DNA from: Anseranas semipalmata
Lineage: Eukaryota; Chordata; Aves; Anseriformes; Anseranatidae
Direction of reading: 5' to 3'
Assembly: GCA_013399115.1 (NCBI GenBank)
Contig: VXAA01003165.1
Location: forward strand, 16,811-80,810
DNA length: 64,000 nt
The position numbers and the translations under genes were made by a program. The notes under the pieces were generated by a model. The model made no database searches, was not told the origin of the DNA, and saw only the letters and a list, made by a program, of their open reading frames with translations. Of the stretch, positions 49,833 to 59,993 are shown piece by piece (the stretch's first letter is position 1; each line of letters opens with the position of its first letter).

Positions 49833-49884
49833 CGCGATACAGCACATCGCAGCTCCCACGCGATACAGCACATCGCAGCTCCCG
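49833..49884. repeat. 26-bp tandem repeat x2 with internal palindrome
   Basis: Two units of 26 bp, each containing GCGAT-ACAGCAC-ATCGC, that is 5-bp inverted arms around a 7-base loop. The only difference is near the end of the unit (CCCAC against CCCGT). CpG content is higher than in the surrounding intron. Confidence 0.9.
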
Positions 49885-51095
49885 TGCTCTCAAAGCTTTC
49901 TGCCTCACCCTCATTATTTCGCATTCTGTAGTGCTTCTGACCAACAGATTTGGGATTGAACGGAAAGCTATCTATGGGCACAAAAGCAATTTTAGGAGTG
50001 CTTTGAAAGAGACAGGACTAAAAATAATTTAATTCTTCTAACATTTATCTACTGCTTTGCAACTTCATTTGCTCGAGTGATGCAGAGCTGAATAAAATAT
50101 ACTGCCATCCCAAAATATACTGTTTTCCATATCTTATTTTAGGTAAGCTTTTAAAGCAAGCAGAGAAGACTATGTTCAGTTCAGCCTTAGCTTACTTGGT
50201 ACCAGGATCCATGAAGACCAGAGCTATACACTGGAGGAAAAAAAACTATATAATTAAAGCCTCTAGAACTTGTCCATACAGTAGCTTTTGTGGCATTTTA
50301 ACTACCATTCTCAGTTAAAGCAGAGCAACCCCTTAAAATGGTAGCTAACTCCACTGCTGTAAGGAAGCTTATGAATTACACACAGAACTGACTAAACCAC
50401 TAAGGAGAGCTCAGCTTTTAGCTTGATTCTACCTAAAGACACACAGTGCAAATCCCCAAATATCCTATAGCTTTACTCCATCAACGTCAAACACTCTCTG
50501 TTGAATCAAGAAGAAATTTACGTTTCAAATATTCCAACTCTATTTGTCCACAACTTCCCATCTTGGATCCAGCTGCCCTTCAATTGTTACCTTCCAGACA
50601 GCTGCTCTAATGTCATTTCTCATCTCAGAAGTGCCATACTCACAACAGCATCGCTGAAATTTACATCACAGATTCTGCTCTGTTTTGCTCAGCATTTCCA
50701 GGATTAAGACATCTTCAGAAGAGGATCCTCCCTTCCCCTTCTCTCTTATGTTTTCTTACTTGTGATTAGCTCTGCTAATGCTTGAGCCAGACACAGCAGC
50801 AGCAGGTTCTATACCACATGGCATCACAAGAATCAACAAGAATCACTGTACCAGAGAGTGCATATGAATGGACCACTGCAGGAACTAGAAATAAAGCAGC
50901 GCTGAGAACAAGAATCTTCAGGACTTCCAAGGAACAAGTTAACGCTCAAGAGCCAGTAACACAAGATCTGCAAGTAACAACGTCCAGTATTTCTTGGATG
51001 AATTTGCCATGGCCCTGCATACTACCAATCTAAGCATTCCTGAAGGCGTGGAGTCCAGTGAGCCAGACTCTTAACCAAGAGATCACACAGCCCAT

Positions 51096-53112
51096 ACTGA
51101 CAGTTCCTTCGTGTTGTGGTGGTTTAACACCGGTAGGTAGCGGGGCACCACCACACTGCTCTGTCATTCACCCTCCTCAGCAGGACAGGGGGATAAAATA
51201 TAATGAAAAAGCTCATGGGTTGAGATAAGAACAAGGGGATCGCTCATCAATTACTGTCACAGTAAGACAAAAACAGACTCAGCATAGGGAAGATTTATTT
51301 AATTTATTACCAACTAATAACAAACTAGAGCAGTGAGAACTAAAAGCAAACTGAAGACACCTTCCCTCCCCATCCACCCTCTTCTACCTCCTCCTCCCGA
51401 GGAGATGGGGTCCATCTGCACTGCTCCAGCACGGCTCCCCCACGGGCGGCAGCTCCCGCCAGGCCTCCTGCTCCTGCCTGGGCTCCTCTCCACGGGCTGC
51501 AGCTCCGGCCCGGGGCCTGCTCCTGCGGGGGCTCCCATGGGCCGCAGCCTCCTCCAGGCCACATCCACCTGCTCCATGTGGGCTCCTCCATGGCTGCAGC
51601 GTGGAGATCTGCTCCGTGGGGTACCCATGGGCTGCAGGGGGACGGCCTGCTCCACCATGGGCCTCTCCACGGGCCGCAGGGGAACTTCTGCTGTGGCGCC
51701 TGGAGCCCCTCCTGCCCTCCTTCTGCACTGACCTGGGTGCCTGCAGGGCTGATTCTCACTCCTCTCCCTCCCAGCTGCTGTTGTGCAGCAATTTTTCCCC
51801 TTTCTTAAATCTGCTCTCCCAGAGGCACAACAGTGTCATTGCTCATTGGCTCAGCTCTGGCCAGCGGTGGGTCCCTTTTGGAGCCGGATGGAGCTGGCTC
51901 CTGTCTCACATGGGGCAGGTCCTGGACTTTTCTCACAGAGGCCACCCTTGCAGTCCCCTCCCCTCACCCCACCAAAATCTTGCCATGTAAACCCAATACA
52001 CATGCCCAAGAGTTTCAGGTAACTTCCCTTTCTGCATAAAGCTCCTGCCTGATGTCACCACCAACCTCCTTGTTTGGGACAAGACTTTCCTCCACCAGCA
52101 TCTGAACCACAGAGGTTGCAGCATGTACCCATGCCATCCACAGCAAGCTTCTAAGATAATGCAACTGCAGCAAAACAAACTGGAAAAAATACTAGCAACA
52201 CTGTCCCATATTTCAAGGCTGAACCTCTGTCTTGGAGGCTGAGGGCTGAAAGATGACCACTTGGTACACGACTGTCAGCTATGCTACGTTTATGTTTGCA
52301 GTTCAAGCTCAAACAGCAGCTAACTATCCATCTCATGTGGGGGGACTGCAAAAACCTAGGTAGGGATGCTTGGGAAACCTCTTCAAGCAGTGCACTTGAG
52401 CTATGGAGAATTAATCACTCCGGGCAGTAATGGAGCAGTGACACGAACCTGAAAGCAGCCCCAAACTGTTCACAGGCTTGCTGGCTAAGGTTTTGCTGCC
52501 ATCAACACCCGACAGGAATCTCTACTCCTTTGTAACGGTATGCACAATATAGCTCCCTGTGAATGACACCTCCATACACACCTCCCTTTATTAACTAATT
52601 CCTGTCAAATACCACTGACTCCAGACATGTATTTCCCAGTATCAACAGCTGCTGGAGAGCAACATAAACTGGAACCTGTGAAGTATGAGCAGCAGCAGCC
52701 TCAGCCTCTCCTCACCCAAAGAACGATGACAGACCAAATCATTTTTCCATAGGCTGAGTTGCTTCCACTATCCAGTGCCAATGCAGCATTGATGGCCTTA
52801 CAGTAGACGTGTCCAGGGTTTTTGCATCTCCTCTCCAGGACTCTTCTGACAAAGGGCTGAGAAAATACCACAAGTCCTCACAAAACACAACTGTAAGCAT
52901 TTTGAGTTTGGCAAGCAAGGGTGGCTTTGTGTTTTACCTGTTAAGACTGTGCTTTAGTCAAGTTGGTGATGATCTTGTCTGTTGGCTTCTACCAGTTTAT
53001 ACTTTCCTGCATTCAGTCTCCTAATGTATATCTTGATGAACTAACTTTTTTGCTCATTTCATTTGGTATCCACAAAGCTCAGATCAGCAGCTACTTTCTT
53101 TTCAGTAGTTTA
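51096..53112. repeat. Copy 1 of a 2,017-bp tandem duplication with no difference seen
   Basis: This segment, beginning ACTGACAGTTCC and ending CAGTAGTTTA, is repeated from 53114 at a constant offset of 2018. Every open reading frame in it recurs with the same length and sequence in the second copy, and I saw no base difference by eye. The copies are separated by a single N at 53113. It contains an ERV LTR (51112-52000) and about 1.1 kb of ordinary intron. The unit is most simply explained as the overlap of two contigs that were joined without being merged. Confidence 0.9.
51112..52000 (-). mobile_element. Solo ERV LTR, minus-strand sense (copy 1)
   Basis: About 889 bp bounded by TG...CA. In minus-strand sense it begins TGTATTGGGTTTACATGG and ends CCACCACAACA, terminal sequences I recognise from a widespread avian endogenous-retrovirus LTR family. 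The layout is that of an LTR: a CCAAT box at 51849-51845, a TATA-like TTTAAG at 51809-51804 about 36 bp further on, a GC-rich body of degenerate short repeats (about 51400-51700), then two AATAAA signals at 51308-51303 and 51299-51294. No internal retroviral genes are present, so it is a solo LTR. Flanking 6-mers (CCTTCG and CATGCC) do not form a target-site duplication. Its sense matches POLR1D transcription. The many overlapping ORFs in the GC-rich part are compositional shadows. Exact family name not assigned. Confidence 0.8.
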
Positions 53113-53113
53113 N
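53113..53113. other. Single-N assembly gap between duplicate copies
   Basis: One N sits exactly at the junction of the two tandem copies. A one-base placeholder at a perfect duplication boundary is typical of a scaffolding or contig-joining step, not of a sequencing ambiguity. Confidence 0.9.
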
Positions 53114-55130
53114 ACTGACAGTTCCTTCGTGTTGTGGTGGTTTAACACCGGTAGGTAGCGGGGCACCACCACACTGCTCTGTCATTCACCCTCCTCAGCA
53201 GGACAGGGGGATAAAATATAATGAAAAAGCTCATGGGTTGAGATAAGAACAAGGGGATCGCTCATCAATTACTGTCACAGTAAGACAAAAACAGACTCAG
53301 CATAGGGAAGATTTATTTAATTTATTACCAACTAATAACAAACTAGAGCAGTGAGAACTAAAAGCAAACTGAAGACACCTTCCCTCCCCATCCACCCTCT
53401 TCTACCTCCTCCTCCCGAGGAGATGGGGTCCATCTGCACTGCTCCAGCACGGCTCCCCCACGGGCGGCAGCTCCCGCCAGGCCTCCTGCTCCTGCCTGGG
53501 CTCCTCTCCACGGGCTGCAGCTCCGGCCCGGGGCCTGCTCCTGCGGGGGCTCCCATGGGCCGCAGCCTCCTCCAGGCCACATCCACCTGCTCCATGTGGG
53601 CTCCTCCATGGCTGCAGCGTGGAGATCTGCTCCGTGGGGTACCCATGGGCTGCAGGGGGACGGCCTGCTCCACCATGGGCCTCTCCACGGGCCGCAGGGG
53701 AACTTCTGCTGTGGCGCCTGGAGCCCCTCCTGCCCTCCTTCTGCACTGACCTGGGTGCCTGCAGGGCTGATTCTCACTCCTCTCCCTCCCAGCTGCTGTT
53801 GTGCAGCAATTTTTCCCCTTTCTTAAATCTGCTCTCCCAGAGGCACAACAGTGTCATTGCTCATTGGCTCAGCTCTGGCCAGCGGTGGGTCCCTTTTGGA
53901 GCCGGATGGAGCTGGCTCCTGTCTCACATGGGGCAGGTCCTGGACTTTTCTCACAGAGGCCACCCTTGCAGTCCCCTCCCCTCACCCCACCAAAATCTTG
54001 CCATGTAAACCCAATACACATGCCCAAGAGTTTCAGGTAACTTCCCTTTCTGCATAAAGCTCCTGCCTGATGTCACCACCAACCTCCTTGTTTGGGACAA
54101 GACTTTCCTCCACCAGCATCTGAACCACAGAGGTTGCAGCATGTACCCATGCCATCCACAGCAAGCTTCTAAGATAATGCAACTGCAGCAAAACAAACTG
54201 GAAAAAATACTAGCAACACTGTCCCATATTTCAAGGCTGAACCTCTGTCTTGGAGGCTGAGGGCTGAAAGATGACCACTTGGTACACGACTGTCAGCTAT
54301 GCTACGTTTATGTTTGCAGTTCAAGCTCAAACAGCAGCTAACTATCCATCTCATGTGGGGGGACTGCAAAAACCTAGGTAGGGATGCTTGGGAAACCTCT
54401 TCAAGCAGTGCACTTGAGCTATGGAGAATTAATCACTCCGGGCAGTAATGGAGCAGTGACACGAACCTGAAAGCAGCCCCAAACTGTTCACAGGCTTGCT
54501 GGCTAAGGTTTTGCTGCCATCAACACCCGACAGGAATCTCTACTCCTTTGTAACGGTATGCACAATATAGCTCCCTGTGAATGACACCTCCATACACACC
54601 TCCCTTTATTAACTAATTCCTGTCAAATACCACTGACTCCAGACATGTATTTCCCAGTATCAACAGCTGCTGGAGAGCAACATAAACTGGAACCTGTGAA
54701 GTATGAGCAGCAGCAGCCTCAGCCTCTCCTCACCCAAAGAACGATGACAGACCAAATCATTTTTCCATAGGCTGAGTTGCTTCCACTATCCAGTGCCAAT
54801 GCAGCATTGATGGCCTTACAGTAGACGTGTCCAGGGTTTTTGCATCTCCTCTCCAGGACTCTTCTGACAAAGGGCTGAGAAAATACCACAAGTCCTCACA
54901 AAACACAACTGTAAGCATTTTGAGTTTGGCAAGCAAGGGTGGCTTTGTGTTTTACCTGTTAAGACTGTGCTTTAGTCAAGTTGGTGATGATCTTGTCTGT
55001 TGGCTTCTACCAGTTTATACTTTCCTGCATTCAGTCTCCTAATGTATATCTTGATGAACTAACTTTTTTGCTCATTTCATTTGGTATCCACAAAGCTCAG
55101 ATCAGCAGCTACTTTCTTTTCAGTAGTTTA
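53114..55130. repeat. Copy 2 of the 2,017-bp tandem duplication
   Basis: Second copy of the segment at 51096-53112. After its last bases (CAGTAGTTTA) the unique intron continues with CAGTTGCAAGG. Removing one copy and the N gives a continuous single-copy intron. The LTR it carries spans 53130-54018 by offset. Confidence 0.9.
53130..54018 (-). mobile_element. Same solo ERV LTR in the duplicated segment (copy 2)
   Basis: Identical to the LTR at 51112-52000 as far as can be read by eye, shifted by 2018 bases. The CCAAT box falls at 53867-53863 and the AATAAA signals at 53326-53321 and 53317-53312. It should not be counted as an independent insertion or as one of a pair of LTRs flanking a provirus: the sequence between the copies is ordinary intron repeated with the LTR, with no retroviral genes. 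Confidence 0.8.
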
Positions 55131-55689
55131 CAGTTGCAAGGTTACACGTCAGTCCCGGATCTAATCTCTGAAGCCCCTAGGGATTTACTGTTTACTGTAA
55201 CACCAGTTACATCCGATGGCATTTTGCTAGAGTGCAATACTCAGCTGTGCATAGTTAAGTTTCCTTCCAAATATTTTACTGGTTATCTCATCTCTCATGT
55301 ATTTATAAAACAACTAACTGTTGGGCCAGTTCAGAAAGACCAAACAGCACAATTGGGCACCAAAAATATTTAAGAAATTCCTTTAAAGGGTTGAGAGCAG
55401 CGGCAGCTTCTACCTGGTGTGCTGTCCCTGTGCTTGCAGAACTAGATAGCAAAGACTTATTGGGAGTCTGCCTGTGGTGGGCTTTATACCTCCCCTGTGA
55501 TGACGTATACCAGCTATACACTAACTAGCCTATGCCACACTCCATGGCAGCAGATTTGTGACAAATGGAATTACTACCACCAGTCTCCCTATGGATAAAC
55601 TCAGGGAGAAAATCCCCCTGGAGAAGTGTCATATACAAAAATATCATCTATGGGTGCAGAATATCCTGAGCTGCAGACTGTTAGAAGCT
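55131..55689. other. Intron sequence between the duplication and the CR1 relic
   Basis: No recognised element; the part from about 55390 has a composition like old repeat sequence but could not be assigned. Confidence 0.4.
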
Positions 55690-56483
55690 GGGATTGCCTC
55701 AGTCATCCCTGGCAGTCAGGCTTCCCGCACCTCTCAAGTCCCTGAACCTCTAGGCAGGGGCTGGGGATGCAAAATCCCTCCCACTGTAAGCAAAGAGCAG
55801 GTTCGAGACCACCTGACGAAACTGAACAGGTACAAGTCTATGGGGCCTGATGCCATGCATCCCAGGGTCCTGAGGGAACTGGCTGATGCAGTTGCCAAGC
55901 CACTCCCCATCATATTTGAAAAGTCCTGGCAGTCAGGTGAAGTCCTCGTGACTGGAAAAAGGGAAACATCACTCCCGTTTTTAAAAAGGGTGGAAAGGAA
56001 GACCCAGGGAACTACAGACCGGTAAGCCTCACTTCTGTGCCTGGGAAGATCATGGAACAGACCCTCCTGGAGGCAACGTTAAGTCACATGCAGACAAGGA
56101 GGTGATCCGACAGCACAGCTTCACCAAGGGCAAATCATGTCTGACTAATGTGGTGGCCTTCTATGATGGAGTGACTGCATCAGTCAACAAGGGAACACCA
56201 ACCACTGTCACCTACCCGGACTTCTGTAAGGCCTTTGACACGGTCCCACATGACATCCTGATCTCTAAATTGGAGAGAGATGGACTTGAAGGATGGACCA
56301 TTCAGTGGATAAGGAATTGGCTGGATGGCCGCACCCAGAGAGTTGTGATCAATGGTTCTATGTCCAGGTGGAGGCCGGTGATGAGTGGTGTCCCTCAGGG
56401 GTCTGTCTTGGGACCGGTGCTGTTTATTATCTTTATCAATGAGATAGACAGTGGGATCAAGTGCACCCTCAGCAAGTTTGCAG
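55690..56483 (+). mobile_element. CR1 LINE relic: N-terminal half of the reverse transcriptase
   Basis: A CR1 ORF2 fragment truncated at both ends. The first frame reads through the conserved segment around [20 protein letters not shown] (about 55790-55850) and breaks by frameshift near 56000. The second frame (from 56102) runs through the finger and palm: KAFDTVPHD with the first catalytic Asp at 56237-56239, then [11 protein letters not shown] at 56384-56416. Homology stops abruptly at 56483 in SKFA, just before the expected ADD catalytic pair, and unrelated sequence follows. It cannot be active. Confidence 0.85.
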
Positions 56484-57916
56484 GTCACCCTTGGCTATCC
56501 CCTCCTTTGGGCGGGGGGTCTCAGGAATCATGTGTTATGTTGCCCCTATGTGCATGTTACCCCTATGCTGACCATCATAGCCAGCTGAGTAGGACAACTG
56601 CCCCTGTGCAGACAAGAAATAAGAAATAGCTGGGAGCAGAAGCCCATAAACACTCCTGACAGACTGCACAAGTGGCAGAGAAGTTGCACAGGGATGCCTG
56701 GGTATCTTCCAGCAGAAATCTTTGGTCTCCACACCTGGACTTAATTTGCAAATGCTTGGTAACTAGATGCATACAACACTTCATGATGCTAATTATCTGC
56801 ATTGGTTTACCTGGCCATTTGGCAAGGCTCACAGAGAAAAAGTATGCTGCATCGGTATAGCTGTAACCACTCTAGAAGATTAAACCAATTTAATTATTTT
56901 CACATAGAGGGTATAAATTGCATCCCTAGCAGAAATATTGGGTAAAATATGCACATAAAAGATTAACTTTTTAGAACAAGACACAAATTTAATCTCTTCA
57001 GAGCTGCTAAAACAAACATAGCTGAGAAATCAGCTGAGAACTTCATAAACAGCATAGGCTTATCTTGTAATACTGTTGGTGGAGGAAGCCAGATCTTATC
57101 TACAAATGAGTTTATCACAATCAATTGGTGCACTACTTGTGTGAACATCCCTAAATCCAATAGCTTCTTCCCAAAGTCATATACATTATTTTAAGATTGA
57201 TGACTCTTCTCAACATGTTATTTCTTTAATTACAATTACATTCATTACATTCCATGATAAACTAGCTGTAAAAATTGCATTAAAGAACTAATAATGTATT
57301 TTACATAGGATTTAAATATTGAGTCTCTTTTCCCACTTGCTATACAAATTAGCCTCTGGGTTTTAGATTTTTTTTTTTTAGTGATAAAAGTCTGCTCCCA
57401 AAATCAGACTATACTTTCAGTTCATTTTCAGCTGCAACTTATACATGGATTCTCTACTAGAGGATAATTTATTATTTTTATTCTTTTAGGGGCTTAGGTT
57501 TCTTTACTAGGCTATTGATTCTTTTAATTTAAACAGAATCTAACCAAGTAACATGTGGCCAGTATGTAAGCACATGCATACTGAAGCTACCCAATATTTT
57601 TAAGGACTCATAGGGTTCCGCCCTAAACTTCACTACGTGATTCTATCTATTGTAAGGAAATACTACCACAGAAGTTACTCTTAGTTCTCCAGTTGCTTCG
57701 CCTTCACACATTCAGTCAAGCAATTCTATGCAGGTAGAATTCAATTCAACTTCTTTCTTATCTGGACTCAAATTTTTGCTCAGACAAATTAATATGTCTT
57801 CATTCAGCTACTATTTAAACATGATGCAAATTAAAACAAAGATTTCTGTCACCCATCATATGCAAAATTTATTTTGGCGTTGGCCATAGCATTCACTTCC
57901 TCTTGGCACAACTTAC
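56484..57916. other. Intron sequence after the CR1 relic
   Basis: The segment 56484-56740 is of unknown origin and directly replaces the expected CR1 continuation; the remainder is AT-rich unique intron. No ORF of note. Confidence 0.45.
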
Positions 57917-57991
57917 CAACCCATAGCTCCCATTGTTTCAGCTCTGGTTCTCCCACGTTTTGCTTCTTTCAGTAACTCTTCCACAGCCTTC
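57917..57991 (-). CDS. POLR1D: POLR1D isoform-2 internal coding exon (75 bp)
   Basis: This small internal exon on the minus strand is too short for ordinary ORF finding. The acceptor is a pyrimidine-rich tract ending TTTAG (AG at 57993-57992); the donor is a consensus GTAAGT at 57916-57911. It encodes 24 whole codons, KAVEELLKEAKRGRTRAETM followed by GAMG, flanked by one base of a split codon at the start and TG of a split Trp at the end. That phase joins exactly to the exon at 46168-46453. The sequence matches the helical, basic N-terminal part of mammalian POLR1D isoform 2, just after the shared first-exon peptide. The first coding exon was not found up to base 64000 and is presumably beyond the right edge. 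An 11.5-kb intron separates this exon from the terminal one. Confidence 0.9.
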
Positions 57992-58629
57992 CTAAACATG
58001 AGGAGAGGAAAAAAGTTACCACTTGAGGAAAACAAGAACTTGCTACTTTATGTACTTCTGTAAATAAAGTGGAGAGCCCATTGCTTAATTTATTACAGGG
58101 AAGAAAGAGGAAATGTTGCAAATACAATTGCAATACTGATTTCCATTGAAGAGTAGAAATAAAGTGTGCAAAACTGGTACACTACACTGAAAAGCACAAT
58201 CCCTGTGCTTTTGGGGAACACTCTCCCCTGCTCTCACTTCACTTAGGTTCTTCCTAAAGTCCCTCAGCCACAGCAGATCTATTTTGAGCACAGTTAAACA
58301 ACACTAGTGAACTACCAAGCAGTCAGTTGACTGAATTTCTACCACTGCATCTACCAGCAGTTAAACTGCACTAGTTTTGGTTTAACGGTGAAAGAAACGA
58401 GCTCATCTTTGTGGTTATGAACCATCGTCATTCAAAATGACTACATTACCAGGATCTTCTAGAACAAAACAGCCAATAAGCCAGCAATTAAATAACTGTG
58501 TTCACTTAAAAAGTCATCGAAGAGTGTAAGTTATGCAAATTGTAGATAATTCCTACAATGTTGGTCTTTCAGTTCTCTTTAGACATTAATTTCAATCTCA
58601 AGCAAAACTTTAACAACTGCTCTACAGTA

Positions 58630-59130
58630 CGTGGTTGAAGTTAATGGGAAAACCAATAAACAGATAATCTGAGTCATTTACTATAGAAATTGAATGCATA
58701 AGCTAACGATTAGGTTTGTTAACTGTAAGCAACTATACACGTCAACCAATAAGAACTGCGAGACAGAAAAGAAAAGCTATGCACCTGACTATAAGCCCAG
58801 TATATGAAGCTAAGCATTAACACCACCGACATGGGTAAGACTGAAGGCTCGAGGAACGGAAGGTAGGAGGTAGTAGAGAGGGGTACGTATTGCTTAGATC
58901 TCCAAGCTGTGATGAGCCAGAACGGCTGCTGGTGTTCAAGCTATGCGAGCAAGACTGTCATCATCTCGACAGTGATACTCATTTAATAGAAGAAGCGGAT
59001 CTCAGAGGAAAAGCAAGCTGTTTATATGGCAGGTCCACATGAAGATCTAACGATATAATACTGGACTCTAAACATCTAACAGTCATTTATTACCATTTAG
59101 GTTACTGAAGTCTGGATAGAAAACACAAGG
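58630..59130 (+). mobile_element. Possible unassigned LTR with promoter-like core
   Basis: A CpG-containing island in AT-rich intron has CCAAT at 58746-58750 and TATAAG at 58790-58795, about 40 bp apart, followed by ACGGAAGGTAGGAGG-type sequence. This arrangement is usual for a retroviral U3. I could not define TG/CA ends or a second copy in the window, so it may instead be an unrelated promoter or chance. Confidence 0.3.
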
Positions 59131-59272
59131 GGTCTTAGCTTTAATTGCATACACTGCACGTGCATAACGGAATGAACATGAACAGTACAGAATTTCCTTC
59201 AGTAGCTAATGCGAAAACTTTATGCTGTTACACAGCAGCTTACATCTGTCAGTCAAGATCTAACCCTCTTCC

Positions 59273-59993
59273 TTGTATCAGTACAGGCTGGGGGCTGACC
59301 TGCTGGAGAGGAGCTCTGCGGAGAAGGACCTGGGGGTCCTGGTGGACGACAGGTTGGCCATGGGCCAGCAGTGCGCCCTTGTGGCCAAGAAGGCCAATGG
59401 GATCCTGGGGTGCATTAAAAAGAGCGTGGCCAGCAGGTCGAGGGAGGTGATCCTCCCCCTCTGCTCTGCCCTGGTGAGACCACATCTGGAATATTGTGTC
59501 CAGTTCTGGGCCCCTCAGTTCAAGAGGAACAGGGAACTGCTTGAGGGAGTCCAGCTCAGAGCCACGAAGATGATTAAGGGAGTGGAGCATCTCCCTTACG
59601 AGGAGAGGCTGAGGGAGCTGGGTCTCTTTAGCTTGGAGAAGAGGAGACTGAGGGGTGACCTCATTAATGTATATAAATATGTAAAGGGGGAATGTCAGGA
59701 GGATGGAGCCAGGCTCTTCTCAGTGACATCCAACGATAAGACAAGGGGCACTGGGTGCAAGCTGGAACATAGGAGGTTCCACTTAAATATGAGAAGAAAC
59801 TTCTTCACAGTGAGGGTGACAGAGCACTGGAACAGGCTGCCCAGAGAGGCTGTGGAGTCTCCTTCTCTGGAGACATTCAAAACCCGCCTGGACGCGTTCC
59901 TGTGTGACCTGGTCTAGGTGTTCCTGCTCCGGCAGGGGGATTGGACTAGATGATCTTTCAAGGTCCCTTCCAATCCCTAACATTCTGTGATTC
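59273..59993 (+). mobile_element. 5'-truncated CR1 LINE with intact C-terminal ORF and 3' tail
   Basis: The C-terminal part of CR1 ORF2 is open for 214 codons (59273-59917), containing motifs such as [40 protein letters not shown] and [19 protein letters not shown] short 3' UTR ends with the CR1 tail AAGGTCCCTTCC...ATTCTGTGATTC (59982-59993). The lack of stops or frameshifts suggests a younger insertion than the other CR1 copies here. The reverse-transcriptase catalytic core and the endonuclease are missing, so it is a dead 5'-truncated copy. It sits in an intron upstream of the POLR1D exon at 57917, antisense to the gene. Confidence 0.9.

Larger units (their letters stand above)
46454..57916 (-). 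other. POLR1D: POLR1D intron between the two isoform-2 exons
   Basis: This 11.5-kb intron is bounded by GTAAGT and TTTACAG on the minus strand. The first half (46.5-51.0 kb) is AT-rich unique sequence with no recognisable element apart from a short 26-bp tandem at 49833-49884. The second half holds an ERV LTR inside a segment that appears twice in the assembly (51096-55130) and a 5'- and 3'-truncated CR1 relic (about 55690-56483). The true intron is probably about 2 kb shorter than shown if the duplication is an artefact. No coding exon of the Pol I/III subunit isoform was found here. Confidence 0.75.

Noticed and set aside
51314..51759. Overlapping 114-139-codon frames in the GC-rich part of the LTR
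   Set aside because: They arise from degenerate GC-rich repeats inside an LTR, are open in several frames at once and repeat exactly in the second assembly copy.
51112..54018. A provirus with two flanking LTRs
   Set aside because: The sequence between the LTR copies is ordinary intron repeated as part of the 2,017-bp duplication. No gag, pol or env sequence is present.
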